From NCBI GenBank assembly GCA_034769895.1, contig CM068370.1:49795454-49859453 (forward strand): a DNA stretch of 64,000 bases. The letters run 5' to 3'. The notes under the pieces are model-generated. The model searched no databases, was not told the DNA's origin, and saw only the letters and a program-made list of their open reading frames with translations. Below, piece by piece: positions 11,401 through 24,731 of the stretch; the first letter of the stretch is position 1, and each line of letters begins with the position of its first letter. The position numbers and the translations under genes were made by a program. This DNA comes from Magicicada septendecula. Lineage: Eukaryota > Arthropoda > Insecta > Hemiptera > Cicadidae.

Positions 11401-13945
11401 GTGGACACATGCATATATAATTATAGAATTCCCTTCCATCTCGTGGCTAGCTAGACACATAACAACACACACAGAACACAAGGTACACGAACTCACAATT
11501 ACATTAATCTTAACACACCTGCCCCTGGAATGCACCCACCTATCAGGTAGAGTAACTACAATTTTATGACCCCGCGGTGATAAAATCTACGCCCTTCGGC
11601 AACCCGTTCAGTAGAACAACATAAGGCCAAAACCCCCAGGAAGAATGATAATAATTCATAATAATTCATTCAATAACCGGACCACCCCGTTATCTAGCAT
11701 TCCATTGATCAATGACCCAAGATGAGTGTGTGAACCTTAAGTTCCTTTGACATCATTAATTGAAACTGACAAAACTACATCCTCTATTTTCAGAAGGTGT
11801 TTATAAAATTCTAAACAGTTATTTGACTTCAAAAAAAAATATTCCAAAAAAAAGGAATCAATCTCTATGTACATTAGTAAACAAAATTAATTGTTGAGGC
11901 ATTACTATTTCTGAAGATTTTGACAATACATAATTTACTCAAAAAAAAAAAATGCTGAATACATGTTTTATAGTCAAAATAACACAGCAAAAGCTATGAA
12001 TGGGAAGTCAACCCATATGTGTTGGCCAGTTAAGAAAACCATCAGTTTAGCCCTTGTGCAAGGGGGAAAAATCAGCTAAAATCTTTCCATTACATTAGTA
12101 ATTATTTCTATTAGCCTCACATGACCATATAAACAATTAAAAGAAGAGAATACAATAAGGTGGTTGTGCTCTGGCACCTGAGGGAGCGCGCCCACATGTA
12201 GTTGACAAAAGTTGACAGGCATTCAACCTGTCTGAAGTTGTACCAGCGTGTCAGAGAAAACTAAGTCCATTTTGTAACCCCAGAAAAGTCCCACGAAAAA
12301 CCCCAGGAAAGTCCCCAGCCCTTAATGTGAAACCCATAGTCAAATTAAAATTTATACACAGCTGTTCCAGCCGGAACAGAACTACTGAGCAATAATTAAA
12401 TTTTGTAAGGGGTAAAATGAAAATGAGAGGCGACAGTAAAATGGTACAAGATTAAAATCTCACTGGCGCGCTCCCGCAGTGCAGCAAGCACTTACAGGCA
12501 TAGCATTTAGTGTTATATAATTGAGTTATATAAAAAAAGTTTATAAATTTAAGTTATAGTGTTCAGAGTCATGATCACAGCTCAACTTCCCGGTAAACAG
12601 TCTGGACACGTGGTCCCATAGCTTCTAGGCTATTTGCAGTAAACGGGCACCCTGCCGGATCGGCCCCCCAAAAAAAGAAAAAGCATAAATATCACCTCAT
12701 AAGCGCTGGCGAGTGCAACATAGAATTCCGTCTCCGTCCTCGTAGGCGATCTTGACATGGTTCACCGCTTGGGCAGATGTTCAGCCGTCAGCAGACCAGG
12801 AAAACCGGCTTAGTGCGAGAACCCTAAGAATTCAAGCAAATTAGAGGACAGTCTATTAAAAATGTACACCCGAGTTAAGGTAATTAACCTCTTAACGGGC
12901 CGCCAGCTAACTCTCACCAAAAGCACAATATTCATTAATTAAAGTTTTTACAACCTGCTTAAATAGTCTAAAATCAGCCAAGGAATAAGTAAATTTGAGG
13001 CATGAACAGAACTTATTAAATTGCGGCTTAATATAACGTGAACTGTACTCAGTCAACATGCTTCGACAAAACTTTGCAGGTTAAACCGGCCACGTGGAGA
13101 GCAGTAATCATTATTTGACCAAAAAAAAAATTTAACAACAAGTCACTCACAGCATTGAGAATGTTTTACCTTCAATTAAGTTTCATACATAGAAGCTCTC
13201 ACACTTCATTCTCTATTTGTGAAGTTAATTAACAAACTCAGTGGCCGCTTACAACACGCACAGACACAGTTCACGACCCGACAGAGCACCAAGTTTTTTT
13301 GTGATTAATTTTTAATATAGTGCACTTTTACTATGAGAATGACTCTTGAAAACTTCTCGCATAATAACAGAAAATAATAAGGCATGGCTATATAAAAGGC
13401 GTTACGTACAACAGTAAAAAAAATGAATTTCTCTTACATTACTTTGTCAGGTCGCACACACATAAATACGTACTTCACACGATAGCATATATCTTGTTAT
13501 TAAATATCCAAACAAATAATGAAAAATAATTAAATTCTTACCGGGAGTCGTTTATTCTTTAGCCCATCATGTAGAGAGATACAAACTGCGTAGAACTATA
13601 CAAAGGGGCGGAGACAGAGACGATTCTCCAAGCGAGGCCAAGCGTTAACTGCCCACGCCGGCACACAATTTTCACTAGACACAGCCGAGCTGCGCGCGCA
13701 ACGCACACACCGCCGCTCCCCTCACACCGTCGAACAAAGTCCGCTCCGCTGCCTCCCTCACGTGTGTTACAATTACGAAAACTTTCTAGAATTTTTTGTA
13801 ACCGCCGGCATCGAACCGGCACAGTAACTGGTGATTCCCCCCTACTACCGCCAACACTTCACCTCTCCCTTGTTATCAGTAACCCGCCAAAAAAATCCTG
13901 GACTACAGCCCCTCACCCATTCAAAGGCTTTATCAATAAGCCCCT
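11401..13945. other. AT-rich region without recognisable genes
   Basis: Over 2.5 kb with many A-runs. No ORF above about 90 residues has a recognisable motif. At 13808-13822 the minus strand contains GGTTCGATGCC, which fits the RNA polymerase III B box. It may be a tRNA-derived SINE or a PBS remnant, but no complete tRNA can be drawn. The segment 13559-13760 is GC-richer than its surroundings. Confidence 0.4.
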
Positions 13946-14345
13946 TGGGAAAATCCTATCCTGGCTACGTTTGGGCAGAAATAAATGCTTATTGAGTCCA
14001 TGATAATTGTTTTGGGAGGGCAGCAAGGTATAGGTCAGTGTTTTCCTAACGTTTTGGCTCACCGACCAGAGCCCACTTGGAAAAACTCTATTTAGGAAAC
14101 TTTATCCATCTGTAATAAGTTTATTCACATTATTCGAGATTGAATCTACAAAAAAAAAACACAGATAGATATAAAATAACAAGGAGCTTCGTTCACGTAC
14201 TGTTTGTTTAGAAACCTAAGCAATGCTGTTCGATTCCACATAAATGTGATTAGAACGCTTACCACGTTAAAAAAAAAATTGATCTGCGTTGTGAAATACG
14301 TATGGACAGTACGAGATTTTAAATATACGTAATTATATCAAAATT
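13946..14345 (+). repeat. Direct repeat, left copy (LINE 3' UTR plus MITE piece)
   Basis: A ~58-bp block ending in ATTGAGTCCATGATAA, then a block that begins cagtgttttcctaacg. Both recur in the same order at 15217-15600. The two copies flank the RT fragment at 14384-15216. Confidence 0.85.
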
Positions 14346-14365
14346 TCAAACCAAACATCAAGCGA

Positions 14366-15216
14366 GTTTAGCACTCAGCTGGAGTGAAGCCTTACCTTTT
14401 TGTTGTATTGATGGACGATATTATCAAGGAAAGTCAACAAAGAAGTAGAAAGTTTGAGGTAAGGAACTGGAGGCTGCAACCAGTGTATTTCACAGACCTT
14501 GCTTTTGCTGACGACATCGTTCTGATTGCCAGAACAGACCAGAATCTGCAACATAACATAAATGTGTGGGAAGAAACGATGAGAAGGAAGAATATGATTA
14601 TTAGCCCCACCAAGACAAAGACAAGTAGGCAAGCAAGACAACACAGAATAGATATCAACAATAAGAAAATTGAACAATTGGCGACATTAAAATATTTAGG
14701 TGCCGTTTTCAGTGAAGATGACAGAACTGAGTCAGAGTTAGACACGAGGATCTCAGTTGCAAGCAAGCTTTACGGTACTATCAACAGAAAGGTTCTGGGG
14801 AAAAACGAAGTGTCACAGAAAAGCAAACTGTCAGTATACAAATCTGTCAGCTCCAACATTGACGTACAGTTGCGTGTCATGGACTCTGAATGACAGGCAA
14901 AAAGAGAATACAACCAATGGAGATGAGATTCCTGAGGAGAATTGAGAAGAAAACTTGTAGAGATAGGGTGAGAAACGTTAGCATCCGGAAGAATTTTAAG
15001 ATATTGTCTTTAAATGATAAAATTTAAAGCTCGCAACTGCGTTGGTTTGGCCACGTCTATAGGATGAATGAGGAAAGGTACCCAGAACGAGCATGAGAGG
15101 CAAAACTAGAAAGCAGAAGAGGAAGAGGACGGCCCAGAACGAAATGGGAGGATAACATCAAGAAGAGTATAGAAGGAAGAGGAGCAGTTTGGGCCCGTGC
15201 AGGAAACTCCCATGCA
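14366..15216 (+). pseudogene. LINE reverse transcriptase fragment (RTE-like)
   Basis: About 170 residues are open from 14384. They include AFADDIVLIA, the RT motif C with its two catalytic Asp residues at about residues 43-44, followed by MIISPTKTK and a KYLGAVFSEDD-like block. The preceding bases encode GVKPYLFVV, a damaged copy of the GVRQG..LSP-like motif. After a stop at 14891-14893 the reading continues with breaks through [16 protein letters not shown] and GRGRPRTKWEDNIKKSI, the usual C-terminal tail. The N-terminal endonuclease and fingers are absent. The part from 14935 onward is repeated at 53806-54030, so this is a multi-copy LINE. Confidence 0.85.
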
Positions 15217-15600
15217 AAAATCCTATCCTGGCTACGTTTTGGCAGAAATAAAAGCTTATTGAGTCCATGATAAGTTTTTTCATCAACTATAAATCAGTTT
15301 TTTCCAAACGTTTTGGCTCACCGACGCTCTTTCATAGTTTTTTTCAGAGTCCCCTTTATCCCTCGGTAATGAGTTTATTCACATTACTCGAGATTGTATC
15401 TACAAAAACAGTGCATGTAAAAGAACAAGAAGCTTCTTTAATGGCCACGTACTGTTTGTTTAGAAACCTGAGTAATGCTACATAAACATTCGATTCTACA
15501 TAAATGTGAAGAGGCCTTACCACGTTTCAAGAAAAATTTGATCTGCGTTGCGAAATACATATGGGCAGTACAAGATTTCAATACAATAGCGTAAGGAAAT
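15217..15600 (+). repeat. Direct repeat, right copy
   Basis: Second copy of 13946-14345, roughly 80-85% identical by eye, lying immediately 3' of the LINE coding end. Confidence 0.85.
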
Positions 15601-15801
15601 GACACAGACGATGAAATAGTTAAAATGATAAAAAAATTGTTAAAAAATGCGCTGTAAAGCGCTTAATTTAAAACGCTTAGGCGACCGAAAGTGTTAGTTT
15701 TCGTATTGCCCATTTGCTGTTCAGAATCCCCCTGTTGCTGTTGCGATTAGCGACAATTGCTGCCTTCCCATAGGCTGACGGAAACCCCCTTTGGGAAACT
15801 A
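15295..15801. mobile_element. hAT-like MITE (candidate)
   Basis: The left end CAGTTTTTTCCAAACG and the right end (reverse complement TAGTTTCCCAAAGG) resemble hAT termini such as those at 30610-31287. No transposase and no clear 8-bp duplication are visible. The copy at 14037-14345 has only the left part. Confidence 0.45.
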
Positions 15802-16840
15802 TAACATAGATGAAACAGAAGTCGTTCGTAATATAAGATTATTAAAGTACTTGGTCGTGTAGTTTCTGAAGAAGAGTTCAAAGCTATTAATGTTTTAATT
15901 GACCGCCATTTACAGCAGACAACGTTGGAGTTGGGTCAGACAGACAAAGAGGACGAGAAGAGGCGAGGAAATCACGAGTTCAAATTAACTTTTTTGAATA
16001 CCAGCATTTTAGTGACAATAGCTTTTGTCGTGTACCGCTTGATGTGTAGTGCTTGAATTACAGTTCAAGAAATAGCAGAGCTAGCTCGGTAATATTTACT
16101 GTCGCTTACCGCGTCTACGTACTTGATTTTTGTTTTAAAGCTGAGTAGACTAACTGCACTACAGCTAAACATACAATGTTACATCCTGGTTTACATATCA
16201 TCACTAGTATTATCTTTATTAACATTGCCAGTACCCCACTTTATCCCTGTTATCCAGTTCCCAGCAAAAGACTTCCTAATCATCCTCTGGTATCTACTTT
16301 ACTAATCCACATCAAGTATTCACATGAACTTGAGGAACCTTATGAGTACGTGGAGTCTGCCCTCCGCAATATTGTCAGGCTCATGGCGGAGGGCTATTTG
16401 CAAAAGGGGGGTGTCGACCGTCTTATGAAGACGCATCGACGACTCAGAATTATTATTTTGCCGTGTTTACATTTGTATGGCTGTGTCAACGTATCATCAA
16501 ACTGTCATAACCCGCGCTGTAGCCGTCCGGGAACCTACCATCTATATACAATTTTATAAAGAAAATAAATCATTGGGTCTCATTGGACTAGCAATGGCAG
16601 TGAATTTAAGTTAATGTTCTTATTTAACCAATACTTTGAGTAAAAAAATTGAAAAAAATATTTGAATAAAATGTTATTCAGAATTTTAGCTTTTGGGAAA
16701 ATATTGACGGGACGAGTCCCCCCCCCGCCGATATCCCTTATCATAATTGTTGTCCACTTCCGCGCAAAAGACTTCCGACAAATCCTCTATCGTCTACTTT
16801 TCTGATCCACATCCATAACCAGGTATTTGCCGCGGTATCT
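15802..16840. other. Spacer with a ~50-bp duplicated block
   Basis: The block at 16263-16313 (gcaaaagacttcc ... atccacatc) recurs diverged at 16763-16813. A 127-residue open frame at 16176-16559 has no recognised domain. Confidence 0.45.
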
Positions 16841-17377
<537 letters not shown>

Positions 17378-17479
17378 CTTTTGATTCTCTCGCGGAAAAC
17401 AATTATTTCTTTCGGCCTTTGAAGAGTTATCGTACTTATCTGACCCTTATGAGGGTCTTTATCCTTGGTTTTTGGTTTT

Positions 17480-17967
17480 ACTCGTTTAAAGGTGACGCGT
17501 TGTGTTGGCTATAAAAAGTTTGAGATACGACCGACGTTTCAAATAGTATCACCGGTTTTGGGTACCGCTTGCCACAAGTATGACAAGAATCACAAGTGAT
17601 GCTACCAAATCGTCGCTTAAGGGCTAATGTATTTCCATTTTCTTCTTCTACTTTTTCTTCTTTAGCAATACAACCCAACGTGAGCCCTGGCTTCCTACAA
17701 CAATCTTCTCCAGTGTCCCGTATCAATTTCCCTCTCAGTGTAACCTCTTATATCCATTCTTCTTAGATCTTCCAGAAAATCATCCAACCATCTTAGCCTA
17801 TGTCGGCCCCTCTTTCTGCTTTTATAGATTTGCGTCCTCAGGATTTTCTTTACCATAAGCTGATTATCCATCCGCTCTAGGTAAACGCATTTCCGTCGGG
17901 CTTTCTCAAAGAACAAACGAGCACTTTCCAAGGGCCAAAGCAAGTATGTTAGCCCTGCTAAAGCCAA
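17480..17967 (-). pseudogene. RTE-like LINE C-terminal fragment
   Basis: The minus strand encodes VKKILRTQIYKSRKRGRHRL followed by RWLDDFLEDLRRMDI and a WRRLL ending, the C-terminal tail of RTE-type proteins (GRPRLRWLDDV, then WR). The rest of the element is missing. Confidence 0.7.
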
Positions 17968-18303
17968 AGAAAAGTGATATACCTAATATGAGAAATAGAT
18001 AAAGTGGTGAGGGAGAGAAAGACTAAGAGAGACAAACACAGTATTGCCATTAGTCGGGTTTCTGATGTGAGTAGTTTAGGAATGCGGTCACTTCCCTAGT
18101 TCTTCTCTCTAGCCCCGGTTTCCGACGGGGTAATATGGTTTTGTAGTACTCAAGGAAATAGTTACTGAAAAGTTTCGAGAAACCCCTCTTTCACCTATGT
18201 CGTTTCACAAGTTAGAGAAGAAATTCTGAACACAAATTCATGGTTAACTTGCCGACGCATTTAACCGTATGATAACTAAAACGATGTAGCCTACATTAAC
18301 TTT

Positions 18304-18406
<103 letters not shown>

Positions 18407-18954
18407 CCTTTCTCTTTCTCTTTCTCTCTCCTGGTTTCAATTTCCATTACTTGGTTTCTCTCACTCGCTTCCTCTAGTCAATATACATTTATCTGGCTTT
18501 ATTCATTAATATTCATCTAAGATGGAACGAACAAAAAAATGGCGGTACGAACCTGTATGTGTCCCGCTTTTATTTTTCCCACTCTATTTATCCCTTCACT
18601 CACTCGTCATCCCCAGTTATACTCAACCGCCAGTGTCATTGTAGTCAATTAAAGAGATTTAACGGTTCTTCATTTATAACTCGCGCGTTCAGAACGTTTA
18701 CATGCGGAGCGCTTCGATGTAATACGTATTCTTAGAACAGTGTTACCGACCGTGTACACCCATCGGATTGGCCCGTAGTATATAACCGTCTTCACATCCA
18801 GTCCACGTTGCCTCAACTTTGCCACAATTAGCATTCAGCAACTGCAGCTAATCAGGTTCAATGAAGTCGACCGGTTTTGTCGTCGTCCTTCTGCTGTCAG
18901 TGCTACATAAACGTGTCAACAACGCGACTATATGGGCGCGTATTCACATATCTC

Positions 18955-19780
18955 GGAATAGGAAATGGCGGGTGACGTATTTCTCAATACGGAGAAATCC
19001 AAAGCGATCTGTTTCACACGTAAGTCCATCTCCCTGGAAGGGAGGCCCTGGAAGAGTCGGTGAAGTATCTAGGCGTTCGGCTCGACCGGCGCCTTTGCTT
19101 CAACGCCCACGTGACGGAAACCCTTGCCAAGGCTCGCGGGGTGAACCAAATTATCTCCTTATCTCTCGTGTCGCAGCCGCCCTGCCATGCGCACACAATT
19201 AACGATATATCTTTTATTTCTCAGGTCAGAACTGACCTATGCGGCTCCTTTCGTGGTTGTCTCTTTCGCCCACTACCAACAGGAAGCTTTCCAGTCCCTA
19301 ACACTCCGCCCCTTGGTTTGTGAGGAACGACGTCATTCGAAGGGATCTCCGCGTTCCTACCTGCCTTTGTCCGGTCGCTGGTGTAACTCTCTTTGCTGAG
19401 GCCTCGACCTCAACCTTCCCTTACCTACGAACTATCAGAAGGGACCTCAACCCCTCGACTGCCGATCCGGGTCAAGCGCCCACGGGCGCTTTTTGATGAC
19501 CCGCCATAAAGCCATCTTCGTAATTACATCAGCCCACAGCCCTAGAGTTCACTACTAAAACTGTCCTTCATTCTTTCCTTGTCCGCCTCCTAGCACGTTG
19601 AGCCAGCTGCTTGTTGCTGTTATCTTGGTCATCGGCACGGGGGCTCTGCCTCGCGGGAAGCGATCGACGCCTCAAGACGTCTGCTGGCTGGGCCTGAGAC
19701 GACCAACATCTGTTGCCCGAATCGGTTCCAGGGCAGTGTCACAAAATAAAGTCTACTTTCTCCCCCGCATTCTGCGTTAA
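18955..19780 (+). pseudogene. Jockey/R1-like LINE C-terminal remnant
   Basis: One frame reads FLNTEKSKAICFTRKSISLE and then, after a frame break near 19060, VKYLGVRLDRRLCFNAHVTE. These are the blocks after the RT palm in Jockey-group LINEs (NPxKT-AI-FTRK; VKYLGV-LD--L-F--H). The order and spacing agree with the family. Further decayed sequence reaches 19440 with an RRDLNPSTADPG-like end, and a GC-rich tail follows. It differs from the RTE-like fragments elsewhere in the window. Confidence 0.65.
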
Positions 19781-19829
19781 CGCGTTGGCGGTTTCCTTTT
19801 CCAGATTTAGGCTACCTGTCAACTGATCC

Positions 19830-20516
19830 AGACTAAAGTTTATCTACTGGTAGCCACTGGACACAATCCAGATGCTGCAGTCAAGCCACATACAATCCAA
19901 TATCTTGGCACGTTAGTGACTGCCAACAACGAAATTCAATTGGAGGTTGGGCGAAGAACATTGGCCGCCGACAGATGCTACTTTGGACTTCAGAGATACG
20001 TGAGAAGCAGATATACCTCTCGAGCCACGAAGATACGAATTTATAAGACTTTGATAAGATCTGTCCTGACATTGGATCTGGGTGTTGTACGCTAACAAAG
20101 CACGACGAAATGTCCCTGCTAAGATTTGAGAGGCGAATCTTGAGAAGAATTTTTGGAGCAGTACAAGAAGGACAAATCTGGAGGCAGCGTACCAATTATG
20201 ACTTCATGGATATGTACAAGGATATGGACGCTGTTCATACTATTAAAGTAGGCCGACTCCGCTGAGCTGGTCATGTGTTAAGGATGTCAGAAGAGGATAT
20301 TCCAAGCAAGGTTCTACGAGAGAGGGTTTATGGAAGGAAAAGGATTGGCAGACCAAGACTGCGGTAGGCGGACGGAGTGGCGACCAACCTCAGGGCCATG
20401 TTGGGAGTGCGTGACTGGCAGACGGCAGCGCTGGATAGAGTGGGATGGCGTTGGATCAATGTTGAAGGAGGCCATGATCCCACGAGAGTTGTACCGCCAG
20501 GGAATTAAGTAAGTAA
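19830..20516 (+). pseudogene. RTE-like LINE C-terminal fragment
   Basis: The reading frame, with several breaks, gives HTIQYLGTLVTANNEIQLEV, then KIRIYKTLIRSVLT, RRILRRIFGAVQEGQIWRQR and a GRKRIGRPR-like ending. The block order matches 23540-24015. Stops near 20095 and later ones inactivate it. Confidence 0.75.
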
Positions 20517-20764
20517 GACTATCTGGGCGGAGCTCAAAAACTAATTACAACTAATAAGAGTTACTTTGACAGTCGACATATACCGTTTCAGCGGGACTGC
20601 TATAAAATGCAGTGGCGGTGCCCAGTGCAACAAGATTCCCTTTTCTCTGGTCTTCTGTTGATACCTGTTTCTCTTGTCAACTGGATCATTTTTCTCTGAA
20701 GCCAATTAAATAATCTCATTCTACTCTCTAAACAACACCTGATATTATACCGAAAGTCTCGTTT

Positions 20765-22420
20765 CTTCTTCTTTGCATAGGTTTATAACGTTCCACGTCT
20801 TCTTCTACCCAAACGCCATGCACCTCTATCGTCCCACATGTCTTCATCCAATCCACGCCGTCTCATCTCTTCATCTCTGCCACTCTGCCAGCTGTTTCTG
20901 CGCCGTCTCTGTTGCCTCCTTCTTCCCGGTTTTCATTGCTAAATCTGTTTCGTTAGTCTTTCTTCTGGCATTCTGCGACCATGCCCGAACCGTATTAACT
21001 GTATCTCTTCGATATCATGTATAATTGTGCGTGTTAACTCCATAATTCCTCTTATTCTATCGTCCGTTATTCCTTCCATTCTTGATATGCCTGCCGGCCT
21101 CCTTCAAAACTCCATTTTCGTTGCCTTCATCATTTTTGCTTCTATTTTTAACTGGCCACACTACGCGCTATAGATTACTATACACTTGATAACAGTATGG
21201 TATACCTGCTTCTTATTCTCTTTGCGTTTATACTATAATATACTGTTTAACGCTGCATTAGCTTTTCCCTGCGTGTTTCGCTCTTGAATTTCTTTGTCCA
21301 ATGTTCCGTTTTGTGTGACTTTTAATCCTGAAACTTATAGTAAGTACAGAGTTTTACTATGCTGGTAATTGGCCTTACTAAGTCTTGTATTCTGTTTTAT
21401 TCAAATTCAGTTCTAACCTCAACTGTAAATTTTCCTATAAGCTTGCGCCTCATATAGTAGACACTTTCGTAATCCTGTGCTATAAGTAGGCTACTCTGTA
21501 AAACACAGAGTGTGGAAGAAATTATCTTCATTCAGAGGCAAACCATACTCGATATTTCTTTTTCCATTGGCTTAATTCACATTTCAAATATATTTAAACG
21601 TGGCTGATGGAAGACGACATCCTTTTTTCAATTTTTTTGTTACTATAAATCCTTATGTGACAGTATTTTCTGTTTTAAATGTTGCTCGTAATTGTCAGTA
21701 TAAAGTTTTCACCGCTTTTGTTAGTTCTATATTGGCACTGGTTTCCCTGAGAGCTTCCAAGAGCTTTGTTAGCGGAACACCATTGTAAGCATTTTTTTAG
21801 GAAGTGGATCTCTTAGTTATACGCCAATTTCTATTCAGTAACTTGGGAAATCGGAAATAAGTAATCACCTGTGGGCCGACCTGCCCGAAAATCTGTTCGT
21901 CTGCTTCGTCTGTTCCATATTCACTCTGTATTCTGTTTTTCAATATTTTCCATATATCTTACTGATTGTGTTGGCTCTCGGTAGTTTCCACAGTTAATTC
22001 TACCCCCTTTTTATTGTGTGTGGCAGATATTGTGTGTGGTATATTCAGGGCACATTCCATTTGCTTGATACGTCTTGCTCAGTTATATAGTTCTGGAAGA
22101 GTTCTTGTAATTGCCCAACAGGTTTTTGGGGCTCCCGTCTGAACAGTTTGTTCTCCGTCGACATCACCAGGGCAAGGGGCTTTCCTAGTTTTTTAAAAGG
22201 GAGCATACTTTTCGATTTTTCTAATGTTAGACTTATGGGTGACCTTATTGTTACTATTCTGTGCGATGCACTGTCATTACACCTCTTACCCGTGTTCTGT
22301 AACCAGTTCCTTAATATTTCCAGTTTTGTTAGTTTTATTAGCACCCATCTTAACACCAACTTTGTCACTACTTATTGCCACACTGCTAAATACTTCGTTC
22401 GTGACGAGGCCTTTCGGTGA
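20765..22420 (-). pseudogene. Degenerate RTE-like LINE (RT domain plus C-terminus)
   Basis: On the minus strand, 22400-21700 carries decayed RT blocks (SSKWNVPEY; KGGRINCGNYRE; DFRAGRPTGDYLF), corresponding to the W----I-P-KKGD---C-NYRGI and GFR-GRST-DQIF motifs. The same strand at 21440-20770 has the C-terminal IRFGHGRRMPEERLTKQI and GRRRQQRRRR-like end. Order and distance fit a single insertion of about 1.65 kb. Many stops and frameshifts are present and the catalytic region is not preserved. Confidence 0.65.
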
Positions 22421-23034
22421 CTCCATCAACTTCAGGTCTTGAACGACAATTTTTTACCTCTACAAACCCATAGAGACCCCCCTTATTGTTTGAACTCGCT
22501 CGGAATCAATCAACCTCATATTGCGTGTTCCAACTAGGCCACGTTCGTTCATTTTTTGGGTGAACATTCGTCGAACTTCTGTCTGTGCTTCCCTACATAC
22601 AAATTTATACTGCACGCTTTCAGAGCTTAGATATTGTTGGTATTTAAATGTTTTGTCTCCTATCCCTTTCTCTATTTCTTCATCCCACCAGTATAGCCGT
22701 AGTTTTTTGCTTCTTTCGTGTTAACCCAGGGCTTCAAGCGCTACGCTATGTATGATTTTCTTTATTTTACCTGTTTATAATAATCCTCCATATTCATGAG
22801 AAAATTTACTCTTTAGTGTCTGATCCTAACTATTTCGGTAAAGCACTCTTACACCATTCTAAGCTTTTCATATTATACTTCTTTTGTGGATTTTGTTCTC
22901 TCTACCTGCTACTCTGCGGCCGGTCCATACTTCTCTTTCCGCGAAATAAGATTTTAGTCCGAAGGAAATTGTGTCCAGCACAACTTCCCCCTCTACACAC
23001 TCGTACGTTCTATACCCTCATATTTGTTTTCTGT
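22421..23034. other. Unassigned spacer
   Basis: No clear motif. Short open frames only. It may be the unrecognisable 5' part of the preceding minus-strand LINE. Confidence 0.3.
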
Positions 23035-23256
23035 TTTCTATTGGATGTTTGTTGGTCTCCAGTCTAGCAAACGACGTGACCTCTGTTTTAATTCCCCAAC
23101 TCTCTTCCATTTTTCCTTGTACCTTTGAGCAGTTCGAAATTTTTGTATCATTGTGGTCGTCAGTGGCCGAGTTTCAGATACACAATCCACGGTTCTGACT
23201 ACTGAAAGTCATATACACACAAAAGCGCGCGTTCGTGTATTTGTGTGTGTGTGTAA

Positions 23257-23309
<53 letters not shown>

Positions 23310-23334
23310 ATAGTAGTAGTAGTAATAGTAGTAA
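23035..23334. repeat. Second copy of the 16841 repeat, then (TG)n and (TAG)n
   Basis: Matches 16841-17045, then a short TG run and a TAG-type trinucleotide array from 23256 to 23334. Confidence 0.8.
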
Positions 23335-23481
23335 TTTCATTTTTTCATTACTTTCTTCCACTCTTTAATTTCCGTGTCATTCTCTTTGCGTCATACCATG
23401 TTATCCGTTTCCTATCAGCTATTTCCGCATTAGATTGTCCCTGTTTTTATCGGTCACTTTTTTTCTTATTTTTCTCAACCG

Positions 23482-24042
23482 TTGCTTCCCACGAATTTTT
23501 TGAATGGCCTTGTCTTTTCTGTGCACCTGACATCTAGCTTCATCTCAAGAAGCACGAAACGCAAAATCTACAAAACACTTATCAGGCCAGTGCTGACATA
23601 TGCTTCAGAAACCTGGACAATGACAAAAAATAGCAAGAGGCTTCTAGGTTGCTGTGAAAGACGGATTCTAAGAACAATATTTAGAGGAGTACAAGAAAAT
23701 GGAATGTGGCGCAAGCGCTATAATTGTCAACTATACCATCTTTACAAAGAGACGGACATTGTCAGGCTAATCAAAATACACAGGCTAAGGTGGGTTGGAC
23801 ACATAGAGAAAATGGAGGAAGGACAGCCTACGAAACATATTTTCTACCAGAAACCAATGGGTAATAGAAAAAGGGGAAGACTCCGAAGTAGGTTCAAAGA
23901 CCAGATAGAGGAGGATCTCGGAAAGCTGACCATAAGAAACTGGAAAGCCAAGGCATGCAATAGGGAGGAATGGAATCGACTCTTGGAGCAGGCCAAGACC
24001 CACCAACGGTTGTAGAGCCACGGTTGATGATGATGATGATGT
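23482..24042 (+). pseudogene. RTE-like LINE C-terminal fragment, open for 177 codons
   Basis: The longest clean LINE tail in the window. It contains KIYKTLIRPVLTYASETWTM, RRILRTIFRGVQENGMWRKR, then LRWVGHIEKMEEGQPTKHI and RKRGRLRSRFKDQIEEDLGK, ending WNRLLEQAKTHQRL and a stop. It covers the thumb and C-terminal region of RTE-type RT. The first ~20 codons of the open frame are probably unrelated flanking DNA. A TGATGATGATGATG tail follows at 24024-24042, consistent with the 3' tandem-repeat end of this LINE group. No RT catalytic motif is included. Confidence 0.85.
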
Positions 24043-24177
24043 GTTTTCTATACGCGCTGTAGATGCCACCGCGGACTGAATTATCTTCTTTCTATGAATG
24101 CAAGTGCTTGTTTGCGTTCCCAGATAACATTTAGTCACCAGCAGTGGTGTGTATGTTTCTGTTTATTTATACGTCAG

Positions 24178-24180
<3 letters not shown>

Positions 24181-24243
<63 letters not shown>

Positions 24244-24266
24244 TCTCTCTCTTTCTCTCTCTCTCT
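24181..24266. repeat. (CT)n microsatellite
   Basis: Nearly pure CT for about 86 bases. A G-run lies at 24421-24431. Confidence 0.95.
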
Positions 24267-24731
24267 GTACGTGTATTCCACAGTTTGGATTTTCCCACCG
24301 TCTGTGATATGCAGTAAACTACCCAGCAACGACCACATGGATCCAGTTAGTGACAGTGGACACTGTATACAACATGTCTGAAATACGCTCTTCTGTAATG
24401 CTTATTCAGTTGGTGTGTGTGGGGGGGGGGGTAGACAGTTCGCGCGAGTAATCTTTTCTTTTCATCCTTCTTTCTTGAGAATTATCAGTCAGTCGGAATT
24501 AAACTATAGCATACAGTTCGCACGGTACCAGATGAGACACAAAGATTTCATTTAAAACAGTAATTTTTCAATTTTTTTTAAATGTTGTTATTACGAAAAC
24601 TTGTTTATTGGACATTTTATTAACGTTTTATGTATCCTTATAATTATTTATAGAGTATATTTTTTAGATTTTTCCTGTACTTTAGGCTACACCCGAAACT
24701 TTACAGGGTTAATAAAGTTGTTGATAGAATA

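Noticed and set aside
13795-13865. A tRNA gene
   Set aside because: A B box is present but no cloverleaf with matching acceptor and anticodon stems can be drawn.
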